Source of the DNA: an uncultured Bacilli bacterium
GTDB lineage: Bacteria; Bacillota_I; Bacilli_A; RF39; UBA660
Assembly (NCBI GenBank): GCA_910587325.1
Contig: CAJUKB010000013.1
Span: forward strand, 1 to 38,632
Reading direction: 5' to 3'
Length of the DNA: 38,632 nucleotides
Shown here piece by piece: positions 22,473-30,083 of this stretch. The translations under genes and the position numbers were made by a program. Each line of letters begins with the position of its first letter. The first letter of the stretch is position 1. Under the pieces are notes generated by a model, which saw only the letters and a list, made by a program, of their open reading frames with translations, did not search any database and was not told the DNA's origin.

Positions 22473-23120
22473 TTAATTAATTAAATCTGTATCTGGCACA
22501 TCATTTTGATTTGAAGTTGTTGTACTTTCATTTCCACGCTGTATTAAACTATTATCACTTCCAACGGTTTCAAAAATGTTGTATTCATTTTCATTGTAAT
22601 TTAAAATGTCTGCCCCTATCATGTTTTCAATGATTTTATCATTATAGGAGATAGAACTTAATAAAGAAATCGCATAACTAAGCACTTCTTTGATGTCCTT
22701 ATTATTTACTATCACTTCTATTTTAGCATAATTATACATAATTTCAATTAAATATTTGTCATTTTCGCGTAAATTTATTTCCAAGTAACCAAATTTATCG
22801 TCTTTTGTAATTCTTTTAGAATAATAAGAAGTGTTGTTTTCTTGATAGGTATCCTCTTTTTTGTTGTAGTAACTAATTAAATCCACATATAAATATAAAT
22901 TGTATTTCTCCCCTTTTAACGTTAAATTGTTGTTTACATCTTCTATCACAATTAATCCTTTGGGCAAATAATAACTATACCCTTGCGATGTTTTATTTTT
23001 GAATGTTACTTTTTGGTCATATAAGCCAAAAGCAATAATTTCTTCATAACTGCTTTGGTTTATGTTCTTACACCCTGTAAGCAAGAATGCAAGCATTAGT
23101 AGTAGCAGAACTTTTTTCAT
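22473..23120 (-). CDS. Lipoprotein, first gene of the ytxGH-like operon
   Basis: 215 residues with a lipoprotein signal peptide: MKKVLLLLMLAFLLTGC, lipobox LTGC with the modified Cys at 17. The exported part (about 198 residues) is Asn/Tyr/Lys-rich and beta-prone up to about 130, then helical, with a low-complexity Ser/Thr/Asn tail. The domain is not recognised. AGGAGGGGA precedes the ATG, and a TATAAT box lies at 23154-23149. With the disordered protein and YtxG/YtxH-like proteins it forms an apparent envelope operon. Confidence 0.8.
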   Translation of the reverse strand: MKKVLLLLMLAFLLTGCKNINQSSYEEIIAFGLYDQKVTFKNKTSQGYSYYLPKGLIVIEDVNNNLTLKGEKYNLYLYVDLISYYNKKEDTYQENNTSYYSKRITKDDKFGYLEINLRENDKYLIEIMYNYAKIEVIVNNKDIKEVLSYAISLLSSISYNDKIIENMIGADILNYNENEYNIFETVGSDNSLIQRGNESTTTSNQNDVPDTDLIN

Positions 23121-23148
23121 AAGTCCCCTCCTAATCTCCGTACTTTAC

Positions 23149-23171
23149 TATTATAACAAACAAATGGTTTT
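23149..23171 (-). promoter_or_regulatory. Promoter of the lipoprotein/ytxGH-like operon
   Basis: Perfect -10 TATAAT (23154-23149, minus). The -35 is weak (TTTCAA-like, 17 bases further upstream). Confidence 0.5.
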
Positions 23172-23182
23172 TTTGAAATAGT

Positions 23183-25015
23183 TTATTTTTTCCATATTTT
23201 ATCTAGTTTTTCTTGTAACTGTACTTTATTAAATGGTTTTGCTAAATAGTCTGTGAATCCTAAAGCTATGTATTTTTCTTCTGCACCTTCTACCGCATCT
23301 GCTGTTAAAGCAATCGTTGGTATAGCAAACTCTGTTTTTTCTTTTAATTTTTGCAATGTTTCTTCTCCACCCATTATAGGCATCATAATATCTAAAAGAA
23401 TTAAATCATACTCATTTCCAACTTTTACTTGTTCTAAAACTTCTTGTCCATTACTACATTCTGTTATTTCAAAATCAAAACCATCTAATGCTCTTCTTGC
23501 CACCTTAATATTCAATTTATTATCGTCTACTAAAAGAATTCTTTTTTTACCATATACGGGACTTACATCTAATAATTCTACATTTTCTGTATTTGGATTA
23601 TTTAACTTATTAATTTTTTGTGGAATTTGCACTACAAATAAAGAGCCTTTTCCAAATATACTTTGGACATTGATTTTTCCACCCATCATTTCTACTAATC
23701 TTTTGGTAATGGCAAGACCAAGACCTGTTCCTTCAATCGTTGTATTTCTTTCTACATCTAAACGGTCAAACTTATTAAATAAACGATTTATATTTTCTTC
23801 CTTTATTCCTTTTCCTGTATCTTGGATGCTAATCCGAAGAAGACTTATATCATTTTTATTAATACATTGAATGTTTAAACTAATACTTCCACTTTCTGTA
23901 TATTTAATAGCGTTAGAAAGTAAATTGTTAATCACTTCTTTTATATGGACTTTATCTCCTAAAAGTTCATAAGGAATATCTTGGGCGATATTTAGTTGGA
24001 ATGTAATAGGTTTTGTTCCTATACGAGTAGTAGTTACACCTACTAATTTTTTTACTTCTTCTACTAGATTATAGGGACTTGTTACAATCTCCATTTTTCC
24101 ACTTTCAATTTTATTAATATCTAAAATGTTCCCCACAATTTCAAGTAAAGTAGCAGAAGCATTATTAATATCTTCTATGTCTTCTATTACTTGAGGTGGA
24201 ACTTCATATTTAAAAGAAGCAATGTCTTCCGATAAACCCACAATAGCATTTAAAGGAGTTCTTATTTCATGAGACATACTTGATAAAAAATCACTTTTAG
24301 CATGGTTTGCTTTTTCTGCTGCTTCTTTGGCATATTGTAGTTCGTTAATTAATTTTAAATCAGGGTTTTCAATAGTAAAGTACATGATATAACACATAAG
24401 TGCTAAAATTAAATCATAAATTATAATACCAGGTAGTACAATTGTTAAAATATACAATACGATAATTGTAAATAAAATCAAAAATATAGCCCAAAATCTT
24501 TTATCATTTTTATTAAAATTTATAAAATTAATAATCACGGAAATAGCAAGCAAAATTCCTACTAATAAATAGCCAAACAAAATTGCTGAACCCACAACAT
24601 TTCTAGCCGTCACTGCTTCAATAATTTCAACATGTAAATTAAAAATAATTAAAATAGCAAGCCCATTTATTATAAAAATGGGAATAAACATCTTTTTAGG
24701 CTTTTCACGAATATTTCTATAAGATATTAATAGTACATAAGATAATAATGCCGAAAAAATCATAACAAAAAAAGAAGAAAGTATTTTATTTGAAATCACA
24801 ATAAAGGGATAATATTTCATTATTTGTAATGCATCACAACTAGAACTAATTATGTGTAAAATTGTATCAATTATTGCAACAATAGCGGAACCTATTAAAA
24901 TAAAATGATAGGGTTTATTTTCTATTAAATCCAATTTCTTTTTAGGAAAATAGACGATATTTAAAATTAATATAAACAAAAAGGATACTAAAGGAATTTG
25001 ATATTCTAAAGGCAT
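23183..25015 (-). CDS. Hybrid membrane sensor histidine kinase with receiver domain
   Basis: 610 residues. About seven membrane helices fill residues 8-215 with no large extracellular domain, suggesting sensing in or near the membrane. HisKA follows, with the phospho-acceptor H249 in LSSMSHEIRTPLNAIVG, then HATPase_c with N box (VINNLLSNAIKYTESG), G1 (DTGKGI) and G2 (GTGLGLAI). The C-terminal receiver domain has acidic residues VDDN, phospho-acceptor D542 (ILLDIMMP), T/A at ALTAD, and K at AKPF. No HPt protein or response regulator with an output domain is nearby, so its downstream partner must be encoded elsewhere. AGGAGT precedes the ATG. Confidence 0.92.
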   Translation of the reverse strand: MPLEYQIPLVSFLFILILNIVYFPKKKLDLIENKPYHFILIGSAIVAIIDTILHIISSSCDALQIMKYYPFIVISNKILSSFFVMIFSALLSYVLLISYRNIREKPKKMFIPIFIINGLAILIIFNLHVEIIEAVTARNVVGSAILFGYLLVGILLAISVIINFINFNKNDKRFWAIFLILFTIIVLYILTIVLPGIIIYDLILALMCYIMYFTIENPDLKLINELQYAKEAAEKANHAKSDFLSSMSHEIRTPLNAIVGLSEDIASFKYEVPPQVIEDIEDINNASATLLEIVGNILDINKIESGKMEIVTSPYNLVEEVKKLVGVTTTRIGTKPITFQLNIAQDIPYELLGDKVHIKEVINNLLSNAIKYTESGSISLNIQCINKNDISLLRISIQDTGKGIKEENINRLFNKFDRLDVERNTTIEGTGLGLAITKRLVEMMGGKINVQSIFGKGSLFVVQIPQKINKLNNPNTENVELLDVSPVYGKKRILLVDDNKLNIKVARRALDGFDFEITECSNGQEVLEQVKVGNEYDLILLDIMMPIMGGEETLQKLKEKTEFAIPTIALTADAVEGAEEKYIALGFTDYLAKPFNKVQLQEKLDKIWKK

Positions 25016-25069
25016 AAATTTTACTCCTATTCTGTTTATAGTTTACCAAACTTTTCATAAAAAAAGAAT

Positions 25070-26155
25070 CTATTTTTTTCTCCTAACTAAATTAGGGAGA
25101 TCCAATAAACGATCCTTTAAACTTCTTTGCAATTTAACATTTTCTCTTAAGTACTGTTCTAAGTCAAAATATTTGTCTTCTTCTCTTCTTACTAGAGTAT
25201 CAGCAAATATGGCTGCATTTTCAGCTGTAATGTGAACTAAATCTACATATTTTCTAGATTCTTCAGGCGTAGTTACACCATGCCCTGCATATTTCGTTAA
25301 CTCCTCATGCCATACATCGTTGTACCATTTTTGGGCTTCATAAACTAATTTTCGCATTTCCATCCAATATGCTCTTGGGTCATTAGGTAATTTTAATACT
25401 CTATCTAAATCATGTTGCTTTTTTTTCTTTTTTTTCAAAGTTTCTATATAAGTTACATAAATCATGTGATTTAACAAATCTTTTCTTGCTATCATTTCAG
25501 TATGTTCACATAAGATATCATAATAAATCGTTGCCAAAGCATCTTGAATAATATGGCCACCTTCATAAACATCATATTTTCTTAAATCTAATGGTTTTCC
25601 TGCTCGAATATAGATTTTATCACTACCAAACTCATTAAAACTAATCATAGGAACAACTTCTTTACCAGTTTCGTGATTTAAAGTAGCTGCACCATTAAAA
25701 GGATTTTCAACCATACGATTTTCTGTATTGTTATATCCTCCACCTACAAAAATAAGCATACCATTCCCGTTATATATAACTCTTTCCATTTTAAAAATAG
25801 ACATTTCTCTACTATAATCATCCAAACGATTTGTATAAACCATTCCATTTGCCCATAAGGCATAAAACACTGGATTATGCTCTGTTTGGTCCGTAGTTCC
25901 ATTTAAAACGTATGCATTTCTGTCAATGGAACTTAATAATGAAATAACATCTTCATCAAAAGAGTGATTACAAGCAAAAATATAACTTTTATTTTTTTCT
26001 AAAATGGGAAAATCCTCAATAATAATTTCTCTTTTTGTCGCACTTTTAAGAATGATACGCCATGGTCCATTCACTTCTTTTCTTATATCCATTCCTATTT
26101 TTGTTGTAAAATTCCTAGATGTAGCCGTTTCTAATCTTTTTAAACCTGTTTTCAT
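25070..26155 (-). CDS. PlsC-type acyltransferase-like protein
   Basis: 361 residues. The acyltransferase HxxxxD motif is NHSFDED (H64, D69), followed by a glycine-rich block (MLIFVGGGYNNTENR, NPFNGAATL) in the place of the FPEGTR motif and by VPMISFNE. These mark a 1-acylglycerol-3-phosphate acyltransferase fold. The canonical EGTR is replaced, so the acceptor may differ from lysophosphatidate. The C-terminal 130 residues are helical and charged (an LKKKKKKQHDLDR stretch, then YDVWHEELTKYAGHG-like text) and unusual. The start is ATG 26155 with GAGGGGGA 5 bases upstream. Confidence 0.75.
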   Translation of the reverse strand: MKTGLKRLETATSRNFTTKIGMDIRKEVNGPWRIILKSATKREIIIEDFPILEKNKSYIFACNHSFDEDVISLLSSIDRNAYVLNGTTDQTEHNPVFYALWANGMVYTNRLDDYSREMSIFKMERVIYNGNGMLIFVGGGYNNTENRMVENPFNGAATLNHETGKEVVPMISFNEFGSDKIYIRAGKPLDLRKYDVYEGGHIIQDALATIYYDILCEHTEMIARKDLLNHMIYVTYIETLKKKKKKQHDLDRVLKLPNDPRAYWMEMRKLVYEAQKWYNDVWHEELTKYAGHGVTTPEESRKYVDLVHITAENAAIFADTLVRREEDKYFDLEQYLRENVKLQRSLKDRLLDLPNLVRRKK

Positions 26156-26330
26156 AAAATTCCCCCTCATTTAGATTGATTATTATATAGAATTAAATTC
26201 CTAATTCACTAAATCTTGTCTAAAACTACATATATTTCGTCTAAAATATACTCTCCATTCTTTCTCATTATATTTCTATATTAAAAAGTTCGCAAGAAAA
26301 AAGAAATAATTAGTATCATATTTGTTACAT

Positions 26331-26960
26331 TTATTTCTTATAAGCATTTAAATAGTTAATTTTTACTCCTTGGCTTTTGAATTTTGTTTCGTATTCGGTT
26401 TCTACATTGGGTATTTCTGTACTTGCTAAATCAAGACTTAATTCTTCAAAATAATAACCATGATTGTTTAAGTTTTTCAAACTACTCGCAAACAAAATCA
26501 AATTATCTGTTTTTTGAATTATTCTTTTTTCATTTACAAATACATTTTCATAAATATCTAAGAATAACGGACTTGTTAATCTTCTTTTGGCATGACGTGT
26601 TTTAGGCCATGGATCAGAGAAATTTAGATAAATACAAGAAATTTCATGTTCAAAGATATCAGGAAAGTTTAAAGCATCCATACACATTAATCTTAAATTA
26701 GGAAGTGGTTCTGTGTTTACCTTTTCTACAGCACGTACCAAAACACTTTCGTATTTTTCAATTCCAATAAAATTGATATCAGGCTTTAACTTAGCCATCT
26801 CATGTATGAATTTTCCCTTTCCCATTCCAATTTCAATATGAATGGGATTTGTATTTTTAAAAAGACTTTCATATTTTCCTTTAAAATGTTGTGGACTTTT
26901 TATTACATATTCACAATCGTCTAGTATTTGTTTTGCATTTTTTACATTTCTTAATCTCAA
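26331..26960 (-). CDS. trmB: tRNA (guanine-N7-)-methyltransferase
   Basis: Makes m7G46 in the tRNA variable loop using SAM. Motif I is IHIEIGMGKGKFIHEMAKL, the post-I acidic residue is in FIGIEKYESVLVRA, and the TrmB signature YLNFSDPWPKTRHAKRRL is complete. 209 residues is normal. The start is TTG (26960-26958), giving MRLRNVKNA, which matches the usual TrmB N-terminus; GTGAT lies 5 bases upstream. The stop region may form a weak terminator (AAGAAATAA pairing with TTATTTCTT near 26300-26340). Monocistronic, divergent from the next gene. Confidence 0.95.
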   Translation of the reverse strand: MRLRNVKNAKQILDDCEYVIKSPQHFKGKYESLFKNTNPIHIEIGMGKGKFIHEMAKLKPDINFIGIEKYESVLVRAVEKVNTEPLPNLRLMCMDALNFPDIFEHEISCIYLNFSDPWPKTRHAKRRLTSPLFLDIYENVFVNEKRIIQKTDNLILFASSLKNLNNHGYYFEELSLDLASTEIPNVETEYETKFKSQGVKINYLNAYKK

Positions 26961-26968
26961 CTTTTATC

Positions 26969-26996
26969 ACTACTTTCTAATTCTTTACATATAATA
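26969..26996 (+). promoter_or_regulatory. Possible sigma-K-like or sigma-A promoter of the small coiled-coil gene
   Basis: CATATAATA (26988-26996) fits CATAnnnTA, with AC at 26969-26970, 17 bases upstream. The same bases include a sigma-A -10 TATAAT (26990-26995) that lacks a good -35. Confidence 0.35.
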
Positions 26997-27017
26997 GGAA
27001 CATAAGGAAGTGTTTTT

Positions 27018-27347
27018 ATGAAAAAAGACCGTAATGCCTTTTTTAACGAGGCAAATTTCTCACAATCTAGTTATATGGGAACTCCTAATATGCCGATGAA
27101 TCAAGGTCTTCAAGGACCTATCCCAGCATACGGTTCCCAAGCAAGTCAAAGTTTTTATTCAGGACCTGCCCCAATGAACTATAATCCCCAAAACATGGGT
27201 GGAGACTATACAAGTGATTTGGAATCAAGACTTGCTAAAATCGAACGTCAAATCAATCGAATGGATGCTCGTATTAGTAGATTAGAAACCAAAGGAATTA
27301 CTACCACAGAAAACTTTGACAACACAACCAATATGTATATGCTTTAA
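27018..27347 (+). CDS. Small Gln/Met/Pro-rich protein with C-terminal coiled coil
   Basis: 109 residues, not recognised. The N-terminal 65 residues are low complexity, rich in Asn, Gln, Met, Pro, Ser and Tyr (for example TPNMPMNQGLQGPIPAYGSQ). A short heptad coiled coil follows (DLESRLAKIERQINRMDARI, about 66-90), then a polar tail. No signal peptide. The composition resembles small spore- or surface-associated proteins. AGGAAG lies 7 bases before the ATG. The terminator at 27353-27380 lies inside the coding end of the convergent flippase gene. Confidence 0.65.
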   Translation: MKKDRNAFFNEANFSQSSYMGTPNMPMNQGLQGPIPAYGSQASQSFYSGPAPMNYNPQNMGGDYTSDLESRLAKIERQINRMDARISRLETKGITTTENFDNTTNMYML

Positions 27348-28987
27348 TCTATACTTACCTTCCCAAGGGTAAGTTTTTTTATGATTTTGTTTATAGTAGA
27401 TTTACCAAATACTTTGGTTAACAATCCCATTTTATAGGTAATAAACAAATAAACAACTCCTCCTATAACACTAATAATTCCTATATAAAAACAACAAGAG
27501 ATTTTACTCGCATAATTTATAGGAAGGAACCATTTTAAAACTAAAACGACAAGTAACATGGCAAGGGTTGGTAAAATTAACTTTTCTCCCATTTTGAATG
27601 TTTCTTTGTAATGCAAACCATGTTCTTTTTTTAATTTTTTCAATGATAGAGTAAACGCTAAGATATAACCAGTTGCGGTTGCTAAAATGGCACCTAGATA
27701 AGGAGCAAGTCCTACTTTATAGAATAAAATCATGAAAGGGATATTTAACAAAACATTGGTAGTAAGTCCAATAATGACACTTCTATAAACGACTTTTGAT
27801 TTATTTAAACCATGCAGTGCAGAGTTAGTAACTAAGAATAAGTTATAAAATAAAGAAACCAATATTTGCATGGAGAAAATGAAAGAACCTATTTCATTGT
27901 AACCATAGAATACACTCCATACGCTTTTTGATAATAAGGATAAACCGATACACATTGGAAGGCAAATAATTAAAATAAGTTGCAAAGCTTTATTAAACTT
28001 ATTATTGACCTCATCCCATTTTTTTAAGGTATAAGCCCCTACTATAGTTGGAATTAAACTTGTCACCATTCCGGTTGCTACTGAATTTACAATCATACTA
28101 ATTTTAGTAGACCATGTTGTAATGGCAGTCGTTGCAAATTCAATCTGGGCGGTTTCTAAACCTAAGTGTTCGAGTGTTCTTAGAATCATGACCATATCTA
28201 AAAAATTATTAATGGAAAAAACAATCGTTATAATAATAAAAGGAATGGCATAGAAACAAATTTTTTTTCCTATTTCTTTATTGGTAATTTCATCTTTTTC
28301 TTCTATTTTGGTAAGACCAAGTTCTTTTTTACTTTTGTTCATTTTAATGAGTAAGTATAATAGAGCAACCAAACCTCCAACACTAGCACCAAATACGGCA
28401 ATGCCAATTGCATATTTCATGGGAACTTTAAAAATATGTAAAGCTAGATAACATCCTCCTAAAAGAGTTAAAATACGAAATACTTGTTCTAATACTTGAC
28501 TTACACTAGAAATTCCAATAATGTTATGCCCTTGTAAATAGCCTCTTGTAATACTTAAATAAGGAACAATTAATATCGCAAATGAAGTCATACGAATAAC
28601 AAATGTTACTTCTTCGATTGTAGTCCCTCCATTTAACTCTCCTAAAATTATAGAAGCTAATGGTTTTGCAAATAAAATTAAAATCAAGAAAATTACAATA
28701 GAAATTATACTAATCATTTTAAGACCAATCGAAAATGCCCTTTTTTTGGCATCCTTCCTATTTAAAGTATTATATTCTTTTATAATTTTACTTAACGCTA
28801 AAGGTAGTCCCGCCGTAGATATATCTAAAAAAATAGCATAGATGTTATATCCATACGCATACAAAGCACTACCACTTGCTCCTACCATTGCATAAAAAGG
28901 AATGACGTAAAGCATTCCTAAAATTTTAGTAATCACAATTGCAAGGGTTGCGATAATTGTTCCTTCTATAAATGAACTTTTTTTCAT
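27344..28987 (-). CDS. Polysaccharide/lipid flippase of the MOP superfamily (SpoVB/YtgP type)
   Basis: About 547 residues with 14 predicted membrane helices. The N-terminus MKKSSFIEGTIIATLAIVIT and following KILGMLYVIPFYAMVG match SpoVB/YtgP proteins, which flip lipid-linked cell-wall precursors (YtgP acts as a MurJ; SpoVB works in spore cortex formation). Further family marks are STAGLPLALSKII and SITRGYLQGHNIIGISS. I choose ATG 28987, preceded by AGTGAT, because it gives the usual N-terminus; ATG 28999 overlaps the cse60 stop as ATGA and is an alternative. Cotranscription with cse60 hints at the sporulation branch. Confidence 0.88.
   Translation of the reverse strand: MKKSSFIEGTIIATLAIVITKILGMLYVIPFYAMVGASGSALYAYGYNIYAIFLDISTAGLPLALSKIIKEYNTLNRKDAKKRAFSIGLKMISIISIVIFLILILFAKPLASIILGELNGGTTIEEVTFVIRMTSFAILIVPYLSITRGYLQGHNIIGISSVSQVLEQVFRILTLLGGCYLALHIFKVPMKYAIGIAVFGASVGGLVALLYLLIKMNKSKKELGLTKIEEKDEITNKEIGKKICFYAIPFIIITIVFSINNFLDMVMILRTLEHLGLETAQIEFATTAITTWSTKISMIVNSVATGMVTSLIPTIVGAYTLKKWDEVNNKFNKALQLILIICLPMCIGLSLLSKSVWSVFYGYNEIGSFIFSMQILVSLFYNLFLVTNSALHGLNKSKVVYRSVIIGLTTNVLLNIPFMILFYKVGLAPYLGAILATATGYILAFTLSLKKLKKEHGLHYKETFKMGEKLILPTLAMLLVVLVLKWFLPINYASKISCCFYIGIISVIGGVVYLFITYKMGLLTKVFGKSTINKIIKKLTLGKVSID
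27353..27380 (+). terminator. Terminator of the small coiled-coil gene
   Basis: ACTTACC (27353-27359), 8-base loop, GGTAAGT (27368-27374), then T7 (27374-27380). It lies within the last codons of the opposite-strand flippase gene. Confidence 0.85.
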
Positions 28988-28995
28988 AAAATCAC

Positions 28996-29175
28996 TCATT
29001 CTTTTGAGCTATAAAGTACAAGAGCGGAAAAACAATAAATTTGTTCTTCTCCACATACCGCAATAGCCACGTTATACTTAATGTCCATTATATCACTATT
29101 TGTTGCACTTAGAAAAGCATTTATCGCTCTTTCTAAGTCTTTTTCATGGGATTCATCAAATACTTTGACTTTCAT
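28996..29175 (-). CDS. cse60: Cse60-like small sporulation protein
   Basis: 59 residues. MKVKVFDESHEKDLERAINA followed by the DIMDIKYNVAIAV strand and QIYCFSALVLY matches the DUF2758/Cse60 family along its length. In Bacillus subtilis cse60 is a sigma-E-controlled mother-cell gene of unknown mechanism. The start is ATG 29175 with AAGGTGG 7 bases upstream; the longer ORF runs backward through the promoter region of the divergent gene and is not real. A TATGAT box lies just before the RBS. Coupled to the SpoVB-like gene by an ATGA overlap. Confidence 0.85.
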   Translation of the reverse strand: MKVKVFDESHEKDLERAINAFLSATNSDIMDIKYNVAIAVCGEEQIYCFSALVLYSSKE

Positions 29176-29233
29176 TTTTGCACCACCTTTTTGGCTATCA
29201 TAACAAAAATAAATTGCAAAAAAGGACGAATAT

Positions 29234-29262
29234 TTGACAAATAGTTTAAAAATGGATAGAAT
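29234..29262 (+). promoter_or_regulatory. Promoter of the kinase-like gene
   Basis: Perfect -35 TTGACA (29234-29239), 17-base spacer, -10 TAGAAT (29257-29262). GATGGGG (29275-29281) is the RBS for ATG 29287. Confidence 0.8.
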
Positions 29263-29286
29263 ATACGCTACAAAGATGGGGTTATA

Positions 29287-30083
29287 ATGGCTTTTTCGAT
29301 TCAATACGACGATTTAATTAAAATGAATTCTCTATACCATGGAAAACATTACAATGGTGAATTATTTATAGAAAACAATAACACTCTTATTAAAGCTATA
29401 GAGAAAAACATTAATAATAGGATAGATTATCTAATTTCTATTCCTGAACATAATAATGTTATAAAACCAATAGAGCGTGAAAAATTATCTATAGCACAAA
29501 AGATATAAGCATTCCATTTTATAAGAGCGCCTATCGAATGCCTCTTCTTCCCAATGCACACTCCCTTTATTTTTTATATCGAGACCATTTGCCTTATGAA
29601 AAGAAACTGAAATACATAAAACAACTATTTTCTGCTTTACAATATTTACACCATTATATTGTAATTGGAGATATACACTCTACTAATTTAATGATTAGTA
29701 TCGGAAAAGCTTACATTATTGATTTGGATGATGCAAGAAAAAAAAGTGTTCCCAAAATAGTACGAAGCGCCTATTATGTCAAACCATTTGAATTTATTAC
29801 TCCTTCCATTTATACGGATATAGCTAAAATGTATTTGGAAAGTTTAGCTTTTATTCTTGAAATAGAGTTTCAAAATTTTATTAAACAATTTGGATATCAA
29901 TGCTTTTGGCACACTATTACTTCCTGTAATTTACCTAAAGAAGTAATGGAATTTCTTTTACTTTGTAAAAATCCTAATCAATTAAAAATATTAAGAGAAA
30001 ATGCTTATCATTTTGAAAATTTTATCAATCCTACTATTTTAAATAACAAAAAAGAATTAAAGTTAAAATTAAACCAACCTTAA
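29287..30083 (+). pseudogene. Protein-kinase-like (aminoglycoside/choline-kinase fold) protein, frameshifted
   Basis: The first reading frame (29287-29508) ends in LSIAQKI and a stop. One added A in the CAAAAG run (29497-29502) continues it as LSIAQKDISIPFYKSAYRMP into the downstream frame, which runs to 30083 and gives about 265 residues. The second part carries kinase-fold catalytic elements: LKYIKQLFSALQYLH, IGDIHSTNLMI (D and N of the catalytic loop) and YIIDLDDA in place of DFG. No glycine-rich loop is evident in the short N-lobe. It has a strong promoter and good RBS, so the break may be recent, programmed or an assembly indel. The stop overlaps the convergent leuS stop. Confidence 0.65.

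Noticed and set aside
23253..23870. 205-residue ORF antisense to the histidine kinase
   Set aside because: It mirrors the kinase ATPase/receiver coding sequence, has a Ser/Phe/Ile-rich shadow composition and no RBS or domain.
29176..29304. Longer start of the cse60 ORF
   Set aside because: Cse60 proteins begin MKVKVFD; AAGGTGG precedes that ATG, and the extension overlaps the divergent kinase promoter.
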